From contig JAGKSW010000184.1 of assembly GCA_018993265.1 (NCBI GenBank), forward strand, positions 1 through 45,294: a stretch of 45,294 nt of DNA, in the 5' to 3' direction. A program made the translations under genes and the position numbers. The DNA is from Nostoc sp. TH1S01 (GTDB lineage Bacteria; Cyanobacteriota; Cyanobacteriia; Cyanobacteriales; Nostocaceae). The notes under the pieces are model-generated. The model saw only the letters and a list, made by a program, of their open reading frames with translations. It made no database searches and was not told the DNA's origin. Positions 18,601 to 25,729 of the stretch are shown here, in pieces (position 1 is the first letter of the stretch; every line of letters begins with the position of its first letter).

Positions 18601-21139
18601 TGCTTCATTACTAACTGAATTACTACATCGTTATTGGGCTTTACTTCACAACCAGACATATCCTCTTGATTCGTCACCGACAATTACATACCGAGATTTT
18701 GTTGCACTAGAACGTTCAACGCTAGAGTCAGAAAAATGCCGTAACTATTGGACGCAAAAGCTACAAGATTGCATCACAATGCAATTACCGCGTTGGAATC
18801 GTAACAGCCTTAGCAGTACCAATCCTGAAATTGGTATTTTAAATGTTCCTATCTCCTCTGAATTGTCCGATAAACTCAAACAGCTGGCGAAGATAGCGCA
18901 AGTTCCTGTTAAGCACGTTTTATTAGCTGCACATATCAGAGTCATGAGTTTATTAAGTGGTGAGACGGATGTATTAACGGGTTTGGAGTCTAACGGTAGA
19001 TTAGAGACTGAAGACGGAGAACAAACGCTAGGTATTCATTTAAATACTGTGCCATTGCGTTTACATCTGCATGGAGGAACTTGGATAGACTTAATACAAC
19101 AAACTTTTCAAGCAGAAAGTGAATTATTACCTTATAGACGCTATCCCTACGCAGAATTGAAAAAGCTTAATCGTGGAGAACAGTTATTTGAAACTGTTTT
19201 TAATTACACTCACTTTCATATATTCCAGAATCTCCAATCATTACAAGATTTGGAAATTATCGGCGCGCAAGGTTTTGGTGAAACCCATTTTGCTTTAAGA
19301 GTCGAGTTTAACCGAGAGCCATTTTCGGATAATATTCAACTTGATTTAGAATGCGACCTCACCAAGATTAATCAAGTTCAACTAGAAGCCATTGGCGGTT
19401 ACTATTTTGAGACACTAACAGCCATGTCTCACCAACCAAGCGCTCGCTATGAGTCTCAATGTTTGCTTCCTGTTAATGAACAGCATAAGTTATTGGTGGA
19501 GTGGAATGATACAAACAGCAAATATCCCGAAAACTTACTCATTCATCAATGGTTTGTAAATCAGGCATTGCAGACACCAGATGCAACAGCATTAATATTT
19601 GAGGATCAGCAGTTAACTTATCAAGAACTCAACGAACGTTCTGATCAACTTGCTCATTACTTGCAAAATTTAGGGGTAAGTTGTGATGTACCTGTAGGAC
19701 TCTATGTAGAACGTTCTATAGAAATGATCGTAGGGATATTAGGTATTCTCAAAGCTGGTGGCACATACGTACCGCTAGATCCTGCATATCCGCAAGAGCA
19801 TATCAATTTGATACTGCAAGATGCTAGGGTGTCATTGGTCGTTAGTCAAAAGACATTAGTTAATAGCTTAAGTCAAATAAGGGTTATTTGCCTGGATACA
19901 GACTGGAAATTAATAACAAGAAGTAGCCAAGATAAGCTCATTAACTGCACCGAGCAAAACAATTTAGCATATATTATTTATACTTCTGGTTCTACGGGTA
20001 AACCGAAAGGAGTACCAGTTACTCATAAAAATTTAGTGCATTCTACCAGTGCCAGAATTGCTTATTACTCAGAACCCGTTCGCAGTTTTTTATTAATTCC
20101 TTCATTTGCCTTTGATAGTTCGGTGGCAGTGATTTTCTGGACTTTGTGTCAAGGAGGAACTTTAATATTAATTAAGGAAGGTAGACAAAGAGATATTTGG
20201 CATTTAGGACAGGCGATCGCACACCATCAAATTTCTCATTGGTTAAGTGTTCCTTCTTTGTACGCATTGTTGTTAGACCATATCCAACCTGCTGAATTAA
20301 TCTCTCTACGTACTGTGATTATTGCGGGAGAAACTTGTTCACCCGCCTTAGTCAAACATCACCGTCAACTATTACCCCAAGCATCACTTTTCAATGAATA
20401 CGGGCCGACCGAAGCAACCGTCTGGAGTAGTGTCTGCAATTGTCAAGACCATGAATCAAGCCATACTATCCCCATCGGTCGTCCCATTGCTAACACCCAA
20501 ATATATTTGCTAGATACCCACTTACAACCTGTACCAGTCGGAGTTGTCGGAGAAATATATATTGGTGGAGAAGGTGTAGTCAGTGGATATCTAAATCATC
20601 CTGAATTAACCGCCCAAAAATTCATTCCTAACCCCTTTGAGAAGGCAGAAGGTAAGAGGTTGTATAAGACAGGAGATTTAGGGCGTTTTCTTCCTGACGG
20701 CAATATCGAATTCATTGGTCGCCGCGATTATCAAGTCAAAATCAATGGATATCGGATTGAATTAGAAGAGATTGAGACAGTATTAAAACAACGCCCAGAA
20801 GTTAAAAATGCGGTGGTTTTAGCGAGAGAAGAATTAGGAAAAAAATATTTAGTAGCTTATGTTGTAACATCTGATATTGCACCCAGCACCAGCCAATTAC
20901 GAAATTACTTAAAAAAGAAATTGCCAGCTTATAAAATACCTAACAATTTCATAATCTTAGATACCTTGCCTTTGACTCCTAATGGCAAAGTTGACCGTCG
21001 GAATTTACCAGCACCTAATCAAAAACTCATAAATGAGATGAAAATAGCCCATCTTTTACAAAAGCTGGAACAAATTTCTGATGAAGAAGCACAACTTATA
21101 CTTGCTCAAAAGAAAATATTAACTTTACAACCTGAATAA
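12665..21139 (+). CDS. Loading NRPS: FAAL-ACP-C-A(Thr)-PCP-C-A without terminal PCP
   Basis: This 2824-aa first enzyme of the assembly line activates a fatty acid and adds two residues. Domains: fatty-acyl-AMP ligase about 1-590 (YTSGSTAAPKGV near 175); ACP 600-675 (GVDSL, Ser643); C1 698-1150 (HHIVTD near 828); A1 1190-1710; PCP 1720-1800 (LGGDS, Ser1759); C2 1831-2275; A2 2290-2780; then a tail with ISDEEAQLILAQKK. The A1 specificity residues read D-F-W-N-I-G-M-V-H, the classical threonine code. A2 reads D-S-A-L-I-A-E-V-W, which I cannot assign. C2 has HDCILDG (1970-1976) instead of HHxxxDG, so the usual catalytic second His is Asp. The protein ends after A2, and its carrier is the next gene. 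Two linkers contain intergenic-type repeat DNA in frame. The start is supported by GAGAAGG. Confidence 0.93.
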   Translation: MSKSFFELPVEFSTLVELLHWRASKQPQQQAYTFLVDGELEGSYLTYGELDWQARLIATLFQSCAKRGERALLLYPPGLEFIAAFFGCLYAGVIAVPAYPPRSNRSMPRLQAIIADAQATIVLTTTNLLTDIKRQFIQFPELATMQWLATDLISSQGENKWQQEATLTSDTLALLQYTSGSTAAPKGVKVSHGNLLHNQKLIQLAMEHTAETVFVGWLPLFHDMGLVGNMLQPLYLGIPCILMSPVAFLQKPLRWLQAISRYKATTSGGPNFAYDLCVRKITPEQRTTLDLSSWEIAFNGAEPIRKETLEQFAATFAECGFRREAFYPCYGMAETTLIVSGGSKAAPPVLQSVKSSALAQNQIIPTSTEEADVRTLVGCGRPLPDLKIIIVNPDTLTLCLPSEVGEIWVAGGSVTQGYWCRTEQTEYTFRACLRDTKEGTFLRTGDLGFLYEGELFITGRLKDLIIIRGRNHYPQDIEWTVAKSHPALQADGGAAFSVDVNGEERLVIAQEVQRSYLRNLETEELVGAIRQAVVEGHEVQVYAVLLLKPSSIPKTSSGKIQRHACWAGFLAETLETIASSILENDHQINSQVGLSREDILALEPSQRQSKLESYLQQQVARVMKVSLKQANSRQPLGSLGVDSLIAIELQHTIETDLGVVLPMACFLGNASIEQLAIKIIAQLESNSVNELSSLNAVTEYPLSHGQQALYFLQQLAPENSAYNIARAVLIGGDLNIEALHRAFQILVDRHPGLRTTFITNQGQTVQRVHQQLQVYWQQEDASEWDELSLSDRLIQLAYSPFDLEQEPLIRVGLFIRSPQEYILLLVVHHIVTDLWSLTVLVDELGRLYEAQKNGIPLTLPPLTKQYADYVNAEAQMLASPEGKRLWAYWQKQLAGELPVLNLHTDRPRPPVQSYRGATYTCKFSAELTQKLKDFSCDRQVTLYMTLLAAFQSLLYRYTGQEDILVGSPTSGRNRAAWAGVVGYLVNPVVLRASFADNPSFETFLQKVQQTVLDAFAHQDYPFSLIVEQLAPVRDLGRSPLFQVMFVLQKAQIAQQAGLAALALGESGIGMNLRDLQLETWRLEQQIAQFELTLMMAEIDGVLTASWQYNSDLFDSNTITRMAGHFQSLLESAIANPLQPIAKLPLLTDAEQHQILSEFSQPQSKIRLEKFAQRGGTPARNFSQNPKSKIERCLHELFTTQVEQTPHAIAITFADEHLTYQQLNARANQLAHYLQNLGVKPETKVGLCVERSLEMIVGILGILKAGGAYVPLDPNYPQERLAFILEDANITIVVTQKQLIEKLPTFTGSIVCLDRVKQEREHNPISEVTADNLGYVIYTSGSTGQPKGVLVNHFHVVRLFSSTDEWFKFSSGDVWTLFHSYAFDFSVWEMWGALLYGGRLVIVPYWISRSPEAFYNLLCQEQVTVLNQTPSAFRQLMRVEQQASKLALRLVIFGGEALEIKSLKAWFDRHGDSPQLVNMYGITETTVHVTYYPLTKADIERTNSIIGRPIPDLQVYILDKHCQLVPIGVPGEIYVGGAGVTRGYLNRPELTAARFKHCTFGNYSIRLYQTGDLGRYLPNGELEYLGRIDEQVKVRGFRIELGEIEAVLRQHPAIEEAVVLMRETEFVGDIQPNTAVTELRQFIKQNKSENFSDRQLIAYCVSAQQPAPTITELRRWLKNQLPEYMIPAAFVMLDSLPLTPNGKVDKRALPNCDRIRPELDTAYIAPTTSVEKALAQIWTQVLRIERVGIYDNFFELGGDSIRSIQVLAKSQERGLSFSLQQLFQHQTIYELAQEVNIAEPSYLWKQKTERFSLIAASDGLRPAVGDRQKLPLDIEDAYPLARIQAGVIFHSQYSPDSPMYHDIFFYQLRVRFDVECLQQAIQQLVNRHPILRTSFDLINFSEPLQLVHEQVSVPLQVEDLRSLSPTQQKQAIDTWIETEKQRNFDWTCPPMIRFFVHRLTDESFYLVLSFHDCILDGWSTASLLTELLHRYWALLHNQTYPLDSSPTITYRDFVALERSTLESEKCRNYWTQKLQDCITMQLPRWNRNSLSSTNPEIGILNVPISSELSDKLKQLAKIAQVPVKHVLLAAHIRVMSLLSGETDVLTGLESNGRLETEDGEQTLGIHLNTVPLRLHLHGGTWIDLIQQTFQAESELLPYRRYPYAELKKLNRGEQLFETVFNYTHFHIFQNLQSLQDLEIIGAQGFGETHFALRVEFNREPFSDNIQLDLECDLTKINQVQLEAIGGYYFETLTAMSHQPSARYESQCLLPVNEQHKLLVEWNDTNSKYPENLLIHQWFVNQALQTPDATALIFEDQQLTYQELNERSDQLAHYLQNLGVSCDVPVGLYVERSIEMIVGILGILKAGGTYVPLDPAYPQEHINLILQDARVSLVVSQKTLVNSLSQIRVICLDTDWKLITRSSQDKLINCTEQNNLAYIIYTSGSTGKPKGVPVTHKNLVHSTSARIAYYSEPVRSFLLIPSFAFDSSVAVIFWTLCQGGTLILIKEGRQRDIWHLGQAIAHHQISHWLSVPSLYALLLDHIQPAELISLRTVIIAGETCSPALVKHHRQLLPQASLFNEYGPTEATVWSSVCNCQDHESSHTIPIGRPIANTQIYLLDTHLQPVPVGVVGEIYIGGEGVVSGYLNHPELTAQKFIPNPFEKAEGKRLYKTGDLGRFLPDGNIEFIGRRDYQVKINGYRIELEEIETVLKQRPEVKNAVVLAREELGKKYLVAYVVTSDIAPSTSQLRNYLKKKLPAYKIPNNFIILDTLPLTPNGKVDRRNLPAPNQKLINEMKIAHLLQKLEQISDEEAQLILAQKKILTLQPE
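16149..16224. repeat. Hairpin repeat inserted in frame in the C1-A1 linker
   Basis: A hairpin with arms GAAAAGTTTGC (16166-16176) and GCAACTTTTC (16200-16209), and an inner CGGGGG/CCCCCG stem, is flanked by 11-bp direct repeats AATCCAAAATC at 16149-16159 and 16214-16224. This is the look of intergenic repeats in Nostocales. Here it is translated as residues of about 1160-1190, adding roughly 20 residues compared with the other C-A linkers in this cluster. Confidence 0.7.
18111..18142. repeat. Palindromic repeat in frame in the PCP-C2 linker
   Basis: The stretch begins GCGATGGGCTACGCCCCGCC and continues GTAGGCGATCGC. It contains an imperfect palindrome (GCTACG facing CGTAGGC) and resembles the GC-rich interspersed repeats scattered through Nostocales genomes. 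It is translated as about residues 1816-1826 of the loading NRPS, between the carrier and the second condensation domain. Confidence 0.5.
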
Positions 21140-21155
21140 ACTAGAGAAACAAAAA

Positions 21156-21599
21156 ATGAGTGATTTTTTGGAACGCCTTGAACAACTATCACCAGAAAAA
21201 CGTGAACTACTAAATCTCTTCCTCCAAGAAGAAGACCCACAGATAGAAGAAAACTATGTAGAACCTACAACACAAGTTGAAAAAGCACTAGCAAGTATAT
21301 GGAGTCAAGTTCTTGGTATTGAAAGGGTGGGTATTTATGATAACTTCTTCGAGATGGGAGGAGATTCTATTCAGAGCATTCAAATTATTGCCAAAGCAAA
21401 TCAACTAGGTTGGCAACTGACGACTAATCAACTGTTTGATTATCCAACTATTGCTGAATTAGCAAAAATCGCGGAAACAACTTTGCTTACTTCGACGAAC
21501 AGCGAAGAAGCGCAATCTGAAAATTTAACTAGCTTTATACCTTCAGATTTTCCAGAATCCGAATTAAGTCAATCAGAGCTAAACGAGCTTTTCAGCTAA
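21156..21599 (+). CDS. Free-standing peptidyl carrier protein
   Basis: This 147-aa protein carries one PCP domain and nothing else. An N-terminal helix-like stretch (MSDFLERLEQLSPEKRELL) resembles NRPS inter-protein leader sequences. The carrier core spans about 36-115 with the phosphopantetheine site FFEMGGDSIQ, Ser71. The acidic, serine-rich tail (SDFPESELSQSELNELFS) resembles linkers that normally lead from a PCP into a condensation domain. The gene lies 16 bases after the loading NRPS, which ends in an A domain with no carrier, and 1 base before a free-standing C domain. The natural reading is a module split over three proteins, with this one receiving the amino acid from A2. Fission of a longer ancestral gene is likely. 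Confidence 0.9.
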   Translation: MSDFLERLEQLSPEKRELLNLFLQEEDPQIEENYVEPTTQVEKALASIWSQVLGIERVGIYDNFFEMGGDSIQSIQIIAKANQLGWQLTTNQLFDYPTIAELAKIAETTLLTSTNSEEAQSENLTSFIPSDFPESELSQSELNELFS

Positions 21600-21600
21600 C

Positions 21601-23028
21601 ATGAAACTTGAAGATGTTGAAGACATTTATACTCTTTCGCCAACTCAACAAGGGATGCTATTTCACATCCTGGCGGAACCGAATTCAGGAATGTATTTAG
21701 AGCAAATTTTATGTACATTACAAGGAAAGCTGAATTTCTCTGCTTTTAATAAAGCTTGGCAGCAAATTGTAGAACGCCATCCCAGTTTAAGAACAGGTTT
21801 TATTTCCAAGAATTTAGATAAACCAGTTCAAGTAGTATATCGGCGTGTGAAACTGGTAATAGAGCAGTATGATTGGCAGAACTTCTCGAATTATAAGCAG
21901 AAAGAACAATTAAATTCTTTTGTAGAACTAGACCGTCAGCGTGGCTTTCAGCTTTCTGAACCGCCTTTAATGCGCCTAACTTTAATTTGTATTGATGAGG
22001 ACGTTTATCAGCTGATTTGGACTACTTACCATCTGATATTAGATGGTTGGTGTACTGATATTTTACTGAAAGAATTTTTTACTCTTTACGAAGCATTTTG
22101 CCAAGGCGATAGTCTGCAATTACAATCATGTCGTCCCTATAGAGATTATATAGCTTGGTTGAAAAAGCAGGATTTATCAGCAGCAGAAGCATTTTGGCAA
22201 CAAAGCCTTATGGGATTCAAAAAGCCAACTTCTTTGGCAATTAACCGCAGTTTTAACTATGGTAAAAAAGATAACTATGCTCAACAGCAAATTCAACTAT
22301 CTACAACTGTTACAGCAGAACTTAAATCCTTTGCAAAACACCACCATTTAACTTTAAATACTTTATTTCTTGGTGCTTGGGCTTTGTTACTCAGCCACTA
22401 TAGCAAGGAAAAAGATGTAGTATTTGGTACTGTTGTATCTGGTCGTCCTGTAACTTTACCAGGAGTTGAATTAATAGTAGGTCTTTTCGTTAACACTTTA
22501 CCAACGCGAGTGCAAATTTCTCCTCAAGATTCACTCGTACCTTGGTTAAAACAACTCCAGTCTCAATATAAGCAACTACGTCAGTATGAACACACTCCTT
22601 TGATAAACATTCAAAGTTGGAGTGAAGTTTCTGGGGGATTACCATTATTTGAAAGTCTGTTAGCGTGTCAAAACTCGTTAGTAGATATTTCTCGCCTATC
22701 TACAACTAACTTAAAAATTAATAACGTTTCTTTCTTTTCACGCTCTAATTATCCCCTCACACTTATCTTACTACTTGGTTCAAGCTTAGGTCTAGTGGCT
22801 CAATATGATTCATATTTTTACAAATTTATAAACATTACTAGAATTCTAAATTACTTGCAAATATTATTTAATGCTTTCGTGGAAGAACCTAATATACAAC
22901 TGGAAAACTTAGTTAACTTAATTCAGGAATATGAAAACAAAGAAAAAACTGACGATTTAAAAAGAATACGAAATATAGCTGCTAATAAATTAAAAAACAT
23001 TCAACCAAAAACCATTATACTTTCATAA
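21601..23028 (+). CDS. Free-standing condensation domain
   Basis: This 475-aa protein is a single complete C domain. It starts at the first C motif (TLSPTQQGMLFHILAEPNSG), continues through VERHPSLRTGF, and has the active-site motif YHLILDG at 143-149. The first His is Tyr but the catalytic second His (144), Asp148 and Gly149 are kept. Later motifs such as GTVVSGRP and VGLFVNTLPTRV are present. It ends in a Lys/Asn-rich tail of about 40 residues. No A or PCP domain follows. It probably condenses the residue on the preceding free PCP with the serine module downstream, whose own C domain is degenerate. That is inference. Alternatives are ester formation or a non-elongating role. Confidence 0.88.
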   Translation: MKLEDVEDIYTLSPTQQGMLFHILAEPNSGMYLEQILCTLQGKLNFSAFNKAWQQIVERHPSLRTGFISKNLDKPVQVVYRRVKLVIEQYDWQNFSNYKQKEQLNSFVELDRQRGFQLSEPPLMRLTLICIDEDVYQLIWTTYHLILDGWCTDILLKEFFTLYEAFCQGDSLQLQSCRPYRDYIAWLKKQDLSAAEAFWQQSLMGFKKPTSLAINRSFNYGKKDNYAQQQIQLSTTVTAELKSFAKHHHLTLNTLFLGAWALLLSHYSKEKDVVFGTVVSGRPVTLPGVELIVGLFVNTLPTRVQISPQDSLVPWLKQLQSQYKQLRQYEHTPLINIQSWSEVSGGLPLFESLLACQNSLVDISRLSTTNLKINNVSFFSRSNYPLTLILLLGSSLGLVAQYDSYFYKFINITRILNYLQILFNAFVEEPNIQLENLVNLIQEYENKEKTDDLKRIRNIAANKLKNIQPKTIILS

Positions 23029-23032
23029 AATT

Positions 23033-23761
23033 ATGTCTTCTACAATTACTCATCCCGACTACAATCTTATTGCTTCAGTTAATAATCAATATTATAGTCA
23101 AGATTATCTTGACTATAATTTGCCATTTGTTAACGAACTATTTTTACCACAGATGCCTGTTACTTCAAATATTCTTGATGTTTGCTGTGGCGTTGGTCGT
23201 TTAGCACAGATGTTGTTAAACAAAGGATATAAAGTCACAGGAATTGATAGCTCAGAAGCAATGCTGCATTATGCTCGTAAAAATGCCAGCAATGGTGAAT
23301 TTATTTTCAGTGATGCGCGTTCTTTTGAATTACCACCAGTTTTTGAGGGAGCAATTTCTACAGGCGCTTTCAATCATTTTATGTCTTGTGAAGAATTGAG
23401 AAGTGCTTTTGAGAGTGTTTACAAAGCATTACGCTTTAACGGTTTATTTGTATTTAATATTTTGTTAGAACAAGGGTTTCAAGCTGGCTGGAATGACATT
23501 GTTTTAAGTGATGCTAAAGATGATTGTGCCTGGATTGTAAAACACACGTACAATCCAGAAGAAAAGATAGATCAAATAAAAATTACTGGTTTTAAATTTA
23601 TTGAAGAAAGTTGGCGACGTTTTGACGATATCATGTTAGTTAAAAGTTATGCCGCAGATGAAGTTATATCTGCTTTAGAAAATGTAGGTTTTAAGCAAGT
23701 TCGTGTTTATTATAGTGAACCAGATAAACCACGCGAAACCTATTTTGTTGCCTACAAGTAA
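23033..23761 (+). CDS. SAM-dependent class I methyltransferase
   Basis: This 242-aa soluble methyltransferase has the SAM-binding motif I ILDVCCGVGRLAQML near residues 47-60. The acidic residue ending motif II lies in YKVTGIDSSEAMLHYARKNA, and GAISTGAFNHFM occupies the motif IV area. The fold is of the Methyltransf_25 / UbiE-like type, and the acceptor is unknown. The gene begins 4 bases after the free C domain and lies in the middle of the biosynthetic operon. It therefore probably methylates an O or N atom of the peptide or a precursor amino acid. There is no methyltransferase domain within any A domain of the cluster, so this would be the only methylation step in the window. Confidence 0.85.
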   Translation: MSSTITHPDYNLIASVNNQYYSQDYLDYNLPFVNELFLPQMPVTSNILDVCCGVGRLAQMLLNKGYKVTGIDSSEAMLHYARKNASNGEFIFSDARSFELPPVFEGAISTGAFNHFMSCEELRSAFESVYKALRFNGLFVFNILLEQGFQAGWNDIVLSDAKDDCAWIVKHTYNPEEKIDQIKITGFKFIEESWRRFDDIMLVKSYAADEVISALENVGFKQVRVYYSEPDKPRETYFVAYK

Positions 23762-23825
23762 ATAATATCGCAATGTACAAATTAAATGTTGTCCACTAAT
23801 AGTTTCCATAGGAAGTTTTATATAG

Positions 23826-25661
23826 ATGTGTGGTATTGTAGGCATTTTTTCCAGACAAGAACCAATTATAGTAGAGGCTTTAACTAAAGCTACACAACAG
23901 TTGAGCGATCGCGGCCCCGATCGCCAATCACATTGGGTTGCTTCCCACCAAAAAGTCGGATTAGGTCATACTCGACTTAGTATTATTGATTTAGCAACAG
24001 GCAATCAACCAATAACCAATGAAAATGAAAAGTTACACGTTGTCGTGAATGGAGAGTTTTATGATTATGAAAAGATTCAGCATCAATTAAAAAACTCAGG
24101 TCATCGACTGAGAACCCGTTCTGATAGCGAAATTGTACTTCATCTATATGAAGAATTTGGCACTGAATGTCTGCAATATCTCCGGGGTGAATTTGCATTT
24201 ATCTTGTGGGATGAGGCGAAACAGGTTTTGTTTGCAGCACGCGATCGCTTTGGAATTAAACCACTTTTTTACACTACAGTTGGTAATACACTTTATCTAG
24301 CATCAGCAGCCAAAGCTTTATTTGCTGCTGGAGTTCCCGCCAGTTGGGATTATGAATCATATTTTCAGCAGTTATTCATTTATGTCAATCAAGACCGCAC
24401 CTTGTTTGAGGGTGTCAAGCAAATTCCGCCTGGACACTATTTGTTAGCAACGCACAATCAAACTCAGATTACTCGCTATTGGGATCTGGATTATCCAACA
24501 GCTAATCAACAAATACCACAACGTCAAGATCATGAATATATTGAGCTATTCCGCCACAAATTGGAAGAAGCTGTGCAAATTCGGCTGCGGGCTGATGTAC
24601 CTGTAGGTAGTTTCTTGAGTGGTGGTATTGATTCATCAGCTGTTTTGGGAATAGCAGCAAAATCTAGTTGCGATCCAATTCGCGCTTTTACTGTTTCTTT
24701 TGATCGCCCAGCCTATGATGAAGAACCTATCGCTCGTGAAACAGCAAAATATGTTGGTGCTGATTTTCAAGTGATTCGGCTTAATCAATCTGATTTTGCT
24801 GAACATATTGCTGATGCAATTTGGCACGCTGAAACTTTGGGTGTAAATTCACATGGTGTAGCAAGATATATACAAAGTCGTGTAGTCCGACAATCGGGTT
24901 ATAAAGTTGTTTTATCTGGGGAAGGTTCGGACGAAATTTTGGCAGGGTATAGTCACACACGCCAAGATTTACTTTTCAATAATTGTATTCAAAAAACACC
25001 AACCGCTTTAACTAGCGTAGAGCAGAAATTAGGATTTCTCCCTTCATGGTTAAAAGAAATAGCAGTTAAACGTTCTGTTTTTCACCTGCTTCTCAATCCT
25101 GATTATGCCTCTGATTATTCTGACTTAGATGTTTATGGCAAGTTTTTAAACCAATTTCATATTGAGGAACAAATTTTAGGAAGAGAACCAGTTATTCAAT
25201 CTTTATATTTGTGGTCTAAATCCATTTTACCTAACTATATTTTGTTTGCTGAACGTTTAGAAATGGCTAATGCGATCGAGGTACGTTTACCCTTTTTAGA
25301 TCATCATCTTTTTGAATTAGTACGTGAAATGCCAGTTTCTCTATTAATTCGGGGGATGAAAGAAAAATATGTGCTAAGAGAAGCGGCTAGACCTTTTCTG
25401 ACTGATACAGTCTACACTCGTCCAAAACAACCTTTTACTGCTCCACCTGTAACTATTACGACTAATAATTCTCTTTATATTTTAATTCAAGATGTGTTGC
25501 GGAGTTCAGTTATGGCATCTGTACCATTTTTTAACCAATCGGCGATCGCTACACTCTTAGATGGACTTGCAACTATGAAAGAAAGTCAGCGTATTAATTT
25601 AGAGCCAGCTTTACTGATGCTATTAGGTACTTGCTTTTTACAAAGTCGTTTTAATCTTTAG
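23826..25661 (+). CDS. asnB: Asparagine synthetase, glutamine-hydrolysing type
   Basis: This 611-aa enzyme converts a carboxylate to an amide using glutamine and ATP. The N-terminal glutaminase (class II) domain begins with the nucleophile Cys2 in MCGIVGIFS and includes the conserved RDRFGIKPLFY. The C-terminal synthetase domain has the pyrophosphate loop SFLSGGIDSSAV and the later GEGSDEILAGY motif. Length and motifs match family members and nothing is truncated. GGAAG lies about 10 bases before the ATG. Within an NRPS operon such enzymes can be tailoring amidotransferases, acting on a peptide or monomer carboxylate, or can supply asparagine. The A domains I could read do not call for Asn, which favours tailoring. 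This is inference. Confidence 0.88.
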   Translation: MCGIVGIFSRQEPIIVEALTKATQQLSDRGPDRQSHWVASHQKVGLGHTRLSIIDLATGNQPITNENEKLHVVVNGEFYDYEKIQHQLKNSGHRLRTRSDSEIVLHLYEEFGTECLQYLRGEFAFILWDEAKQVLFAARDRFGIKPLFYTTVGNTLYLASAAKALFAAGVPASWDYESYFQQLFIYVNQDRTLFEGVKQIPPGHYLLATHNQTQITRYWDLDYPTANQQIPQRQDHEYIELFRHKLEEAVQIRLRADVPVGSFLSGGIDSSAVLGIAAKSSCDPIRAFTVSFDRPAYDEEPIARETAKYVGADFQVIRLNQSDFAEHIADAIWHAETLGVNSHGVARYIQSRVVRQSGYKVVLSGEGSDEILAGYSHTRQDLLFNNCIQKTPTALTSVEQKLGFLPSWLKEIAVKRSVFHLLLNPDYASDYSDLDVYGKFLNQFHIEEQILGREPVIQSLYLWSKSILPNYILFAERLEMANAIEVRLPFLDHHLFELVREMPVSLLIRGMKEKYVLREAARPFLTDTVYTRPKQPFTAPPVTITTNNSLYILIQDVLRSSVMASVPFFNQSAIATLLDGLATMKESQRINLEPALLMLLGTCFLQSRFNL

Positions 25662-25690
25662 TTGCAAAATATATAAAAAAATTTAAAACG

Positions 25691-25729
25691 CAAAGGTGCG
25701 CTGAGGTAAGCGCAGAGGAACACAGAGGT
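25691..25729 (+). repeat. 10-bp periodic repeat reaching the NRPS start codon
   Basis: Four degenerate 10-base units (CAAAGGTGCG, CTGAGGTAAG, CGCAGAGGAA, CACAGAGGT followed by A of the ATG) run directly into the start codon. The GCGCAGAGG-type repeat is a familiar intergenic sequence in Nostocales. Here AGAGGA at 25714-25719 is the only plausible ribosome-binding site, about 10 bases from the ATG. Confidence 0.6.

Noticed and set aside
18154-19500. Epimerisation domain instead of the second C domain
   Set aside because: It is followed by an A domain of the same module, begins with C-domain motifs (AYPLARIQAGVIFHSQYS) and keeps ILDGWS. Order and motifs fit a C domain.
23826-25661. Beta-lactam synthetase rather than asparagine synthetase
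   Set aside because: The N-terminal nucleophile Cys2 and the full glutaminase motifs are intact, which fits glutamine-dependent amidation. Beta-lactam synthetases have lost the glutaminase function.
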